A DNA stretch of 7,823 bases from an uncultured Eubacteriales bacterium (lineage in GTDB: Bacteria; Bacillota; Clostridia; Oscillospirales; Oscillospiraceae): NCBI GenBank assembly GCA_900554625.1, contig USHP01000080.1, forward strand, positions 1-7,823, given 5' to 3'. Positions within the stretch are counted from its first letter, which is position 1; every line of letters begins with the position of its first letter. The notes beneath the pieces were generated by a model, which worked only from the letters and a program-made list of their open reading frames with translations, did no database searches and was not told the origin of the DNA. This document shows, in pieces, positions 1 to 5,834 of the stretch. A program made the position numbers and the translations under genes.

Positions 1-1
1 G

Positions 2-676
2 CTTCTGTTTGTGCTGATCCCGGGTACATTATTCCTGGGAACACGGCTGTCCGGCAGATGGTACTATCTGACCAGCACCATGATGATTGTGGAGGTTATG
101 ATTCCCTTCTTCCTGGCTTTTGAGACCCGGCGGCCCCAGGCACGGGAATTGGTGACCCTGGCGGTGATGTGCGCCCTGGCGGTTGCGTCCCGGGTGGTGA
201 TGCTGATTCCCAATTTCAAGCCCATGACCGCCATCGTGATGATTACCGGCATTGCCCTGGGGGCCCAGTCCGGCTTCGTCTGCGGTGCGGTGGGAGCCTT
301 TGCCAGCAACTTCTTTTTCAGCCAGGGCCCTTGGACTCCTTGGCAGATGATGGCCTACGGCTTTGCAGGTTTCCTGGCTGGGGGACTGTTTCACAAGCGC
401 TTCCCTCTGCGCAATCCGGTGGCCTTGGCGGTGTGGGGATTTTTCACAATCGTGCTGGTGATCGGTCCGCTGCTGGACTGCTGCACGGTGTTCACCGTCA
501 GCAGCCGGATTACCTGGAAATACGCCCTGGCGGTGTTTACCGCGGGCTTTGCCTACAATGTGCAGCACGGTCTTGCCTGTGCGGTGACATTGTTGCTGTT
601 TGCCAAACCCTTGCTCAGCAAGCTGGAGCGGCTCAAGACAAAATACGGCATGATGGATGCCAGACAGGGGGAATAG
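2..676 (+). CDS. ECF transporter S component, cobamide-associated (5' partial)
   Basis: This is a membrane protein read as the substrate-binding (S) subunit of an energy-coupling factor transporter, which would capture a vitamin and work with separate ATPase and T subunits. The frame is open to the left edge, so the true start lies outside the window; the GTG at 11 is internal. The 224 visible residues are mostly hydrophobic. They hold about two N-terminal membrane segments, a linker ending in RRPQARELV, and then a typical S-component core with an NFKPMTAIVMITG segment, a GAFASNFFFSQGPWTPWQM loop and a short basic tail. The core resembles S components found beside cobalamin genes (CbrT/CblT-like). 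Together with the cobamide genes that start one base after its stop, this suggests uptake of cobamide, cobinamide or a lower-ligand precursor. The exact substrate cannot be read from sequence, and no ATPase or T subunit is in view. Confidence 0.82.
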   Translation, partial: LLFVLIPGTLFLGTRLSGRWYYLTSTMMIVEVMIPFFLAFETRRPQARELVTLAVMCALAVASRVVMLIPNFKPMTAIVMITGIALGAQSGFVCGAVGAFASNFFFSQGPWTPWQMMAYGFAGFLAGGLFHKRFPLRNPVALAVWGFFTIVLVIGPLLDCCTVFTVSSRITWKYALAVFTAGFAYNVQHGLACAVTLLLFAKPLLSKLERLKTKYGMMDARQGE

Positions 677-677
677 C

Positions 678-1484
678 ATGCAGCGTCAGCGTTTTTACCT
701 TTCTACTATCGATTCCCAGGCTGGAACCCTTGCCAGAGCCCATGGCCTGGGGGTGGAGATTGCCCAGTTTTGTACCGCCTGGAACTTAGACGAGCATTTC
801 CAGGAAACGGATGCTGCACTGGAGAAAACCCTTGCCGGCGCCTCCCGCCGGGTGCTCCACGGCCCCTTTAACGAGCTGTTCCCCTGCGCCATCGACCCGA
901 AAGCCCGGCAGCTGGCGAAGTTTCGCTATCAGCAGGCAATCGACATGGCCCGGCGCTATGGAGCTGACAAAGTGATTCTTCACGGCGGGTACAATCCCTG
1001 GCTATACTACCCAGTGTGGTATCAGGAGCAGTCCGTCGCCTTCTGGAAGGACTTTGACATCCCGGAAGGGATAACGGTGTGCCTGGAAAATGTACTGGAA
1101 CCGGAGCCGGATATGCTTGTGCGGATTGTCCGGGAGGTGGACAACCCGCAGCTGAGGCTGTGCCTGGACGTGGGCCATGTCAACGCCTATTCCCAGGTTC
1201 CGGTGGTGAAATGGCTGGAAGACAGCGCCGAATTTGTCCGGCACTTTCACATACATAACAACTTTGGTGACAAAGACAGTCACCGGAATTTGCAGGAGGG
1301 CACCATCCCCATGAAGGCGCTGCTGGAAAGCAGTGCATCTTTGTGCCCCCAGGCAACGGTTACCTTGGAAATTCCAGAAGGAGAGCCATCTGTAAAGTGG
1401 CTGGAAGAATATATTTTTGAGGGAGGAAACGGATATGGAAACGGAACTGAAGTCCCTGCTGGCAAGCATCACCCCTTTGGATGA
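678..1484 (+). CDS. cbiR: TIM-barrel cobamide-remodelling hydrolase, CbiR-like
   Basis: This 268-residue protein belongs to the AP endonuclease 2 / sugar phosphate isomerase TIM-barrel superfamily. Likely metal ligands occur in barrel order: Glu27 (GVEIAQF), His61 (HGPFNELFP), His102 (ILHGGYNP), Glu137 (CLEN), Asp164 and His167 (LDVGH), His191/His193 (HFHIHNN), Asp198, His202 and Glu231 (TLEIP). CbiR of Akkermansia muciniphila belongs to this superfamily and hydrolyses the phosphoribosyl bond of the cobamide nucleotide loop, starting lower-ligand replacement. Lying between a vitamin S component and cobT-cobU-cobS makes that role the best reading here. The ATG at 678 is chosen because AGGGGG lies six bases upstream and it follows the S-component stop by one base; an earlier in-frame start at 657 would sit inside the upstream gene. 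The last roughly 20 residues are glycine-rich, run into cobT and lie outside the fold. A generic sugar phosphate isomerase is the alternative. Confidence 0.72.
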   Translation: MQRQRFYLSTIDSQAGTLARAHGLGVEIAQFCTAWNLDEHFQETDAALEKTLAGASRRVLHGPFNELFPCAIDPKARQLAKFRYQQAIDMARRYGADKVILHGGYNPWLYYPVWYQEQSVAFWKDFDIPEGITVCLENVLEPEPDMLVRIVREVDNPQLRLCLDVGHVNAYSQVPVVKWLEDSAEFVRHFHIHNNFGDKDSHRNLQEGTIPMKALLESSASLCPQATVTLEIPEGEPSVKWLEEYIFEGGNGYGNGTEVPAGKHHPFG

Positions 1485-2529
1485 AGCAGCTATGGAGCTG
1501 GCCCGGAAGCGGCAGGCGCAGCTTGCCAAGCCCCCCGGAAGTCTGGGGCGGCTGGAAGATCTGTCTGTTCAGCTGGCGGGCATTACGGGACAGGTACATA
1601 ACCAGGTGGAGAAAAAGCACCTGTTGGTGTTTGCTGCGGATAACGGCGTGGTGGCCGAGGGTGTATCCAGTTCTCCCCAGTCCGTGACCTTGATGCAGAC
1701 CATCAATCTGACCAAGGCCAAAACCGGCGCTGCCACTCTGGCAAAGCATTTTGGGTGCGGCATTACCGTCTGCGATGTGGGCGTCAATGCCAACATCCGG
1801 GAACCGGCGGTGCTGAATCGGAAGATTGCATACGGCACCCGGAACATGGCGAAAGAGCCTGCCATGACCCGGGAGCAGGCATTGCAGGCCATCCTCACCG
1901 GCGTACATCTGGCCCTGGATACCGACGCTCAGGTCATGGGCGTGGGAGAAATGGGAATAGGCAACACCACTACTTCTTCCGCTATTCTGGCAGTGCTGCT
2001 GGGGGTGGATGTGGAGAAGGTCACCGGACGGGGCGGCGGCATCACCGACGACAGCTTCCGGAAAAAGAAGGAAGTGATCCGTCAGGCCATTGCCCTGCAC
2101 AAACCCAATCCTGAGGATGTGGTGGATGTGCTGGCAAAGGTGGGCGGCTTTGATGTGGCGGCCATGTGCGGTGTCTTCCTGGGCGGCGCAGCCAGCCACC
2201 GGCCTATGGTCATTGACGGATTCATTTCCGCAGTGGCGGCGCTGTGCGCCTGCCGGCTGTGTCCCAATGTCCAGGGGTATCTGATTCCCAGCCATGCCTC
2301 TTTTGAAATCGGCTATAAGCTGGCCATGGAGGCCATGGACTTGCAGCCCATGCTGCTGCTGGGCATGCGGCTGGGAGAGGGCAGCGGCTGCCCCATTGCT
2401 TTTCAGGTGCTGGAAGCCGCCTGCGCCATTATTAACCACATGGCCACCTTCGACCAGGCGGGCATTGACGACAGCTACTTGGATGAAATCCGCCAGGGAG
2501 ATAAGTTCACCGTGGAGGCAAAAGTATGA
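1435..2529 (+). CDS. cobT: Nicotinate-nucleotide--dimethylbenzimidazole phosphoribosyltransferase
   Basis: CobT transfers phosphoribose from nicotinate mononucleotide to a lower-ligand base, giving the alpha-riboside 5'-phosphate later attached by CobS. The 364-residue length is normal for the family. Visible motifs are KPPGSLGRLE (32-41), AADNGVVAEGVSSSPQSVT (67-85), VGEMGIGNTTTSSA (170-183), TGRGGGITDD (197-206) and RLGEGSG (312-318). Glu315 matches the catalytic glutamate of Salmonella CobT (Glu317), and Glu172 matches its Glu174. The segment after GVS reads SSPQSVT where the family usually has a tyrosine before the proline; this part lies near the base-binding pocket, so ligand preference may differ. 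The ATG at 1435 has GGGAGG at 1421-1426. A TTG at 1417 is in frame but lies upstream of that ribosome site. The gene overlaps the cbiR tail by 50 bases and its stop overlaps the cobU start (ATGA). Confidence 0.96.
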   Translation: METELKSLLASITPLDEAAMELARKRQAQLAKPPGSLGRLEDLSVQLAGITGQVHNQVEKKHLLVFAADNGVVAEGVSSSPQSVTLMQTINLTKAKTGAATLAKHFGCGITVCDVGVNANIREPAVLNRKIAYGTRNMAKEPAMTREQALQAILTGVHLALDTDAQVMGVGEMGIGNTTTSSAILAVLLGVDVEKVTGRGGGITDDSFRKKKEVIRQAIALHKPNPEDVVDVLAKVGGFDVAAMCGVFLGGAASHRPMVIDGFISAVAALCACRLCPNVQGYLIPSHASFEIGYKLAMEAMDLQPMLLLGMRLGEGSGCPIAFQVLEAACAIINHMATFDQAGIDDSYLDEIRQGDKFTVEAKV

Positions 2530-3071
2530 CCTTCTTTATCTCCGGCGGCGCAAAAAACGGAAAATCTACCCTGGCCCAGAACCTGGCTGTGGCCCTGGCA
2601 AAGGGCAAAACCCATTACTATGTGGCTACCATGATTCCCGTGGACGACGAGGACCGGCTGCGGATTCAGCGGCATATTGAAGACCGGGAAGGATTGGGCT
2701 TTACCACCTTGGAGTGTGGCAGAAATATCCTCTCCTGCCTGGAGCATGCCGACCCCAAGGCCACCTTCCTGCTGGACAGCGTGACGGCGCTGCTGATGAA
2801 TGAGCTGTTCCGGGAAGATAAGGATTACCAGATGGATCTGGAAGCCGCCCAGCGCTGCGGCGAAGAGCTGGAAACCTTTGCCAAAACCGTGGGCAACGCT
2901 GTCTTTGTCAGCGACTATATTGCCTCGGATGCCGGACGCTACGACGAAACCACCGAGCAATACCGGAAGATTCTGGCGGAAATCGACCGGCGGCTGGCAA
3001 GGATAAGTGATACCGTGGTAGAGGTGTCGGCAGGCCAGTATATCATCCACAAGGGGGCGTTGCCGCTATGA
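2526..3071 (+). CDS. cobU: Adenosylcobinamide kinase / cobinamide-phosphate guanylyltransferase, variant C-terminus
   Basis: CobU phosphorylates adenosylcobinamide and transfers GMP to adenosylcobinamide phosphate, giving the GDP-activated corrinoid used by CobS. At 181 residues it has the usual length. Seen: a P-loop GGAKNGKS (7-14), the YYVATM strand (31-36), RIQRHIEDR (46-54) whose His50 matches the guanylated histidine region of Salmonella CobU (His46), and LLDSVTALLMNE (82-93). The C-terminal third departs from the usual VSNEVG...GIVP...R.FRD..G..NQ pattern: it reads VSDYIASDAGRYDETTEQYR (128-147), then ends with a recognisable VVEVSAG. After CbiR cleavage the product would already be cobinamide phosphate, so only the guanylyltransferase half might be needed; that is inference. 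Both junctions are ATGA overlaps, so it is probably translated together with cobT and cobS. Confidence 0.88.
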   Translation: MTFFISGGAKNGKSTLAQNLAVALAKGKTHYYVATMIPVDDEDRLRIQRHIEDREGLGFTTLECGRNILSCLEHADPKATFLLDSVTALLMNELFREDKDYQMDLEAAQRCGEELETFAKTVGNAVFVSDYIASDAGRYDETTEQYRKILAEIDRRLARISDTVVEVSAGQYIIHKGALPL

Positions 3072-3802
3072 AAGTATATTTACAAGCCTTTGCCATGTGC
3101 CAGAGTATGTTCTGTGCCATCCCCAGCCCCTTCCGGGTGTGGGAAGAAAAGGCAAGAGACAAAATGCTGCTGTTTCTGCCCCTGGTAGGACTGGAAATGG
3201 GCCTGATCTGGGGGGCGCTGTCCTGGATACTAGGGCAGCTCGGCTTGCCGTCGCTGGTCATTGCCCTGGCAATCAGCATGTATCCTTACCTCGCTACCGG
3301 ATTTTTGCATCTGGACGGATTCATGGACGTGACCGACGCGGTTAAATCCTGCCGGGATTTGCAGCGGCGGCGGGAGATTCTGAAGGACTCCCATGTAGGC
3401 TCCTTTGCTGTGATTGCCTGTGCCATGCTGCTGCTGAGCCAGTTTGCCCTGGTAGCTGCGGCAGAGCAGGGAATTGGGCTTCTGGTGCTGCTGCCCATGG
3501 TCAGCCGGTGCTGTTCGGCCTTGGCGGTGACGGTGCTTAAGCCTATGTCCACCAGCCAGTATGCGTCTCAGCATTTCCCCAAAGGGCATGTGCTGGTGCT
3601 GGGGCTGATGCTGTGCGCTGCTTTGGCGGCGGGCTTTTTGCTGGGTGTCCGGACGGGGCTGGCGCTTCTTGGCTGCCTGGCAGGCTACGGCTGGGCACTG
3701 CGCCGGGGTTACCGGTCTTTGGAAGGTATGAATGGAGACATTGCAGGCTACGCCCTGACCCTGGGAGAGCTTTGGGGTCTGGGAGTCTATGCCCTGCTGT
3801 AA
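3068..3802 (+). CDS. cobS: Adenosylcobinamide-GDP ribazoletransferase (cobamide synthase)
   Basis: CobS is an integral membrane enzyme that joins adenosylcobinamide-GDP to alpha-ribazole or its phosphate, closing the nucleotide loop of the cobamide. The 244-residue protein has several hydrophobic segments and the family signatures: ATGFLHLDGFMDVTDAV (76-92), usually GGLHLDGLADTADA, then RRREILKDSHVGSFAVI (100-116) and EGMNGDIAGYALTLGE (219-234). The Asp-rich first signature and KDS..G.F are the conserved, probably metal- and substrate-binding parts. The N-terminus has AIPSPFRVW in place of the common TRIP motif, which fits Clostridia-type sequences. The start overlaps the cobU stop as ATGA, and the stop lies 10 bases before the next gene. 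Family length and motifs leave little doubt. Confidence 0.95.
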   Translation: MKVYLQAFAMCQSMFCAIPSPFRVWEEKARDKMLLFLPLVGLEMGLIWGALSWILGQLGLPSLVIALAISMYPYLATGFLHLDGFMDVTDAVKSCRDLQRRREILKDSHVGSFAVIACAMLLLSQFALVAAAEQGIGLLVLLPMVSRCCSALAVTVLKPMSTSQYASQHFPKGHVLVLGLMLCAALAAGFLLGVRTGLALLGCLAGYGWALRRGYRSLEGMNGDIAGYALTLGELWGLGVYALL

Positions 3803-3812
3803 GGAGAAGACT

Positions 3813-4187
3813 ATGATTCTGATTATCGGCGGTGCATACCAGGGAAAGTTGGAGTATGCAAAAACCGCGTTTTCTTTGAAAGATTCGGACATTTTCACTT
3901 GCACTGGAAAGGAAGTGGAGTTGTCCAGAAAGTGCGTCTATGCCTTGGAAGAATTCTGCTTTGCCTGCGTCCAGGCAGGAGAAGAACCGGCGGACTTTTT
4001 CCGGAAGCACCGGCAGGAGATTCGGGACAGCATTCTGATTTGCCAGGATATTTTCTGCGGCGTGGTGCCCATGGGTGCGGATGTCCGGGAGTGGCGGCAG
4101 GCCACCGGCCGGCTGTGCCAGTATCTGGCGGCAGAGGCTGACCAGGTGATCCGGATTTTCTGCGGATTGGAGCAAAAGCTGAAATGA
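3813..4187 (+). CDS. Short CobU-like nucleotide-binding protein
   Basis: This 124-residue protein looks like a shortened CobU. It starts with MILIIGGAYQGKLEYAKTAF, a P-loop-like G-G-A-x-x-G-K in which the normal Ser/Thr after Lys12 is Leu13. Its end from about residue 76 (ICQDIFCGVVPMGADVREWR, then TGRLCQ, AAEADQVIR, CGLEQKLK) follows the canonical CobU C-terminus, including the VVP, G-R-x-x-Q and AD-V elements. The middle part of CobU, with the RIxxHxxxR histidine motif and the LLDS strand, is absent. It therefore should not guanylylate in the normal way. It sits between cobS and cobC with a clear AAGGAGA site (3801-3807) and couples to cobC through ATGA, so it appears to be a maintained gene. 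A role as partner, regulator or decayed duplicate of CobU is possible; none is shown. Confidence 0.8.
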   Translation: MILIIGGAYQGKLEYAKTAFSLKDSDIFTCTGKEVELSRKCVYALEEFCFACVQAGEEPADFFRKHRQEIRDSILICQDIFCGVVPMGADVREWRQATGRLCQYLAAEADQVIRIFCGLEQKLK

Positions 4188-4723
4188 CCATCTATCTCAT
4201 TCGCCACGGAAAAACCCAGGCAAATCTGCAGCACCTGTACTGCGGCAGCACGGACCTGCCCCTGTCTAACCAGGGTCGGGAAGAGCTGAAGCAGCTGCAC
4301 TATGCCATCGAGGGAGCCAAATTCATCACCAGCGGCATGCTGCGCACGGAGCAGACCCTGGAAATCCTCTTCGGTTCTGTGCCCCACACTCAGGAAATGG
4401 GATTCCGGGAAGTGGATTTCGGCATCTTCGAGATGCAAAGCTATGAGATGCTGAAAGACGACCCTGCCTACCAGGCGTGGCTGACTGGGGATAATGAAGC
4501 CAATGTCCCGCCCCAGGGAGAAAGCGGCCTGCAGATGCGCCAGCGGGTGCTGGAGGCCTTTTCCCGGATCGAAGAAGATACGGTCATCATCGCCCACGGA
4601 GGGGTGATTGCCGCCATTATGGAGCATCTATTCCCGGAAGAGGGAAAAAACCGCTACCAGTGGCAGCCCAAACCCGGTCATGGCTATGCCATTTCTGCGG
4701 GGCATTACCGGGAAATTCCCTAG
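4184..4723 (+). CDS. cobC: Histidine phosphatase, probable alpha-ribazole phosphatase
   Basis: This 179-residue protein of the histidine phosphatase (phosphoglycerate mutase-like) family would remove the 5'-phosphate from alpha-ribazole phosphate or from cobamide phosphate, the last step of nucleotide-loop assembly. The LIRHGKT motif (5-11) supplies His8, the phosphate-accepting histidine. Arg54 in GMLRTEQT, Glu76 in FREVDFGIFE and His138 in IIAHGGVIAA complete the expected active site. Family members with this fold act on many phosphates, so the CobC assignment rests mainly on its place as the last gene of the cobamide operon, joined to the CobU-like gene by an ATGA overlap. No hairpin with a T-run follows the stop; a new promoter begins five bases later. 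Confidence 0.85.
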   Translation: MTIYLIRHGKTQANLQHLYCGSTDLPLSNQGREELKQLHYAIEGAKFITSGMLRTEQTLEILFGSVPHTQEMGFREVDFGIFEMQSYEMLKDDPAYQAWLTGDNEANVPPQGESGLQMRQRVLEAFSRIEEDTVIIAHGGVIAAIMEHLFPEEGKNRYQWQPKPGHGYAISAGHYREIP

Positions 4724-4727
4724 TGAC

Positions 4728-4756
4728 TTGACTTCGCTGTGTGGAGCGTGTACAAT
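4728..4756 (+). promoter_or_regulatory. Sigma-A promoter for the TraX-family gene
   Basis: TTGACT at 4728-4733 and TACAAT at 4751-4756 are separated by exactly 17 bases, a near-consensus housekeeping promoter. Transcription would start near 4763, leaving a leader of about 84 bases before the ATG at 4847. The leader contains a short CCTGG/CCAGG hairpin (4786-4800) and a ribosome site AAGGGAAG (4835-4842). The promoter shows that the following gene can be expressed apart from the cobamide operon. It is inferred from sequence only. Confidence 0.72.
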
Positions 4757-4846
4757 GCACATCCGACAGGCATTGCTGGGGATTCCCTGGTTTTGCCAGG
4801 AAGAGCGGAAAAGTACGCAACTACAAAGCATAGAAAGGGAAGAAAC

Positions 4847-5647
4847 ATGCAAAGCAGAAAAGGAATCGATCATTTTCAGATAAAAATACTGGGCATCATT
4901 TTGATGACCTTTGACCATCTGGGGGCGTTCCTGGTGACGGAAACACCGGTGTGGTTTGGCTGGCTGGGAAGACCGGTGGCAATTATCTTTTTGTTTGGCT
5001 GTGCAGAAGGATACCAGCATACCCGGAACAAAGCAAAGTATCTGCGCAATCTTCTGGTCGGATTCTGGGTGATGAATTTTGGCAACTTTCTGTTGGGAAA
5101 GCTTTTCCCGGTGGAAGGTGTGGAACTGTATGCCAACATTTTCGGCGCTCTGTTTTGGAGTGTACTGTCTATGCTCCTGGTGGATACGTTTACCAAAAAC
5201 GTTCGTCTGAAGCGGTACTTTGTATGCGTGGGAATTGCTGCGTTTGTTCTCTTGTCGCTGTTTATGGGAATTGCACTGATTCCGATTATGGACATAAACC
5301 TGACCTTAGGAGTGCTGCTGTTTAATCTGATCCCCATCCCCATGTTTGTGGAAGGCGGAATCTTGTATATCCTGATTGCGCTGCTGTTCTATCTGTTCCG
5401 GGAAAAGCGGGGACTTCAGCTGCTGACCATTGTGGGTGCTTCCGCTATTTTCCTGATCAGCAGTATGGGTGCTGGAAACCTTTTGACGGAAAACTATCAA
5501 TGGATGGCTATTTTCTCCGTGATTCCCATTGCACTGTATAATGGGGAAAAGGGAAAATCTATGAAATCATTTTTCTACCTCTATTACCCGCTCCATATCT
5601 ATGGGATCTATATGATAAGCTATTGGATTTCCCGGACGGGCATCTGA
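4847..5647 (+). CDS. TraX family membrane protein
   Basis: This is a 266-residue polytopic membrane protein of the TraX family, named for the F-pilin N-acetylase and related to acyltransferase-like membrane proteins. Recognised parts are the opening IKILGIILMTFDHLGAFL (12-29) with the Asp23-His24 pair, GRPVAIIFLFGCAEGYQHTR (41-60), and the end YPLHIYGIYMISYW (247-260) with His250. About eight or nine hydrophobic segments fill the rest. The ATG at 4847 follows AAGGGAAG; a longer in-frame reading from 4739 would start inside the promoter and add a hydrophilic stretch that does not look like the family. Its true substrate outside F plasmids is mostly unknown; no pilin or conjugation gene is nearby. 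Two hand-counted 60-base lines (5041-5100, 5221-5280) are 45% G+C, against 67% in cobT (2161-2220) and 57% in larB (7081-7140), suggesting a separate origin. Confidence 0.82.
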   Translation: MQSRKGIDHFQIKILGIILMTFDHLGAFLVTETPVWFGWLGRPVAIIFLFGCAEGYQHTRNKAKYLRNLLVGFWVMNFGNFLLGKLFPVEGVELYANIFGALFWSVLSMLLVDTFTKNVRLKRYFVCVGIAAFVLLSLFMGIALIPIMDINLTLGVLLFNLIPIPMFVEGGILYILIALLFYLFREKRGLQLLTIVGASAIFLISSMGAGNLLTENYQWMAIFSVIPIALYNGEKGKSMKSFFYLYYPLHIYGIYMISYWISRTGI

Positions 5648-5704
5648 GAACGGTGATTCCCATCCTGTGCCGACCCGGTGAATCGTGTCGGTATGAACTC
5701 ATAC

Positions 5705-5733
5705 TTGAAAAATTCCTTCTTTTTCGGTAAAAT
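5705..5733 (+). promoter_or_regulatory. Sigma-A promoter for the lar operon
   Basis: TTGAAA at 5705-5710 and TAAAAT at 5728-5733 lie 17 bases apart, and the T-rich, A-rich spacer suits an open promoter. Transcription would start near 5740, giving a leader of about 95 bases before larE. Small inverted repeats lie just upstream (GTATG/CATAC at 5691-5704 and CCGAC/GTCGG within 5670-5691). No clear terminator of the preceding TraX-family gene is seen between 5648 and 5704. Confidence 0.72.
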
Positions 5734-5736
5734 AGA

Positions 5737-5746
5737 GCCAATTGGC
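5737..5746. promoter_or_regulatory. Perfect palindrome at the lar transcription start, possible operator
   Basis: GCCAATTGGC is a perfect 10-base palindrome that begins four bases after the -10 box and covers the predicted transcription start. A repressor dimer bound here would block initiation. The position is suggestive, but a 10-base palindrome can arise by chance and no regulator gene is in the window. Confidence 0.35.
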
Positions 5747-5779
5747 GCGGGGAACTCCCCGGAGAAAAAGAGGATGAAA

Positions 5780-5819
5780 AAACAGCGCAGAGCCTCTGAC
5801 ACCGAGGCCTGCGCTGTTT
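5780..5819 (+). terminator. Strong hairpin in the larE leader, attenuator or terminator
   Basis: AAACAGCGCA (5780-5789) pairs perfectly with TGCGCTGTTT (5810-5819); after a small GA/C internal loop, GCCTC pairs with GAGGC around a seven-base loop. On the + strand the stem is followed by TTTCCTTT, a weak T-run, and the larE ribosome site GGAGGA (5825-5830) is only five bases past the stem. On the - strand it is followed by a run of six T, so a terminator would work better in that direction, although no - strand gene is seen. It could end TraX-gene transcripts, attenuate larE or protect the mRNA 5' region. Confidence 0.55.
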
Positions 5820-5834
5820 CCTTTGGAGGAACTT

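Noticed and set aside
1..677. Cobalamin riboswitch controlling the operon
   Set aside because: The window starts inside the first visible gene, so any leader lies upstream; no B12-box-like element was noticed in the gaps between genes.
1360..2439. Long open frame on the - strand opposite cobT, and similar long - strand frames elsewhere
   Set aside because: They lie antisense to genes with clear family motifs, encode Gln/His/Gly/Arg-rich low-order sequence typical of shadows in G+C-rich DNA, and show no recognisable domain.
4739..4846. Extended N-terminus of the TraX-family protein
   Set aside because: It would start inside the promoter spacer, before the expected transcription start, and the added residues are unlike the family; the ATG at 4847 has a ribosome site.
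4763..4846. Terminator of the cobamide operon
   Set aside because: The only stem (CCTGG/CCAGG at 4786-4800) is five pairs long and has no T-run after it.
5648..5834. Known metal-sensing or other riboswitch in the lar leader
   Set aside because: Hairpins are present, but I could not match their order or conserved bases to a known riboswitch class.
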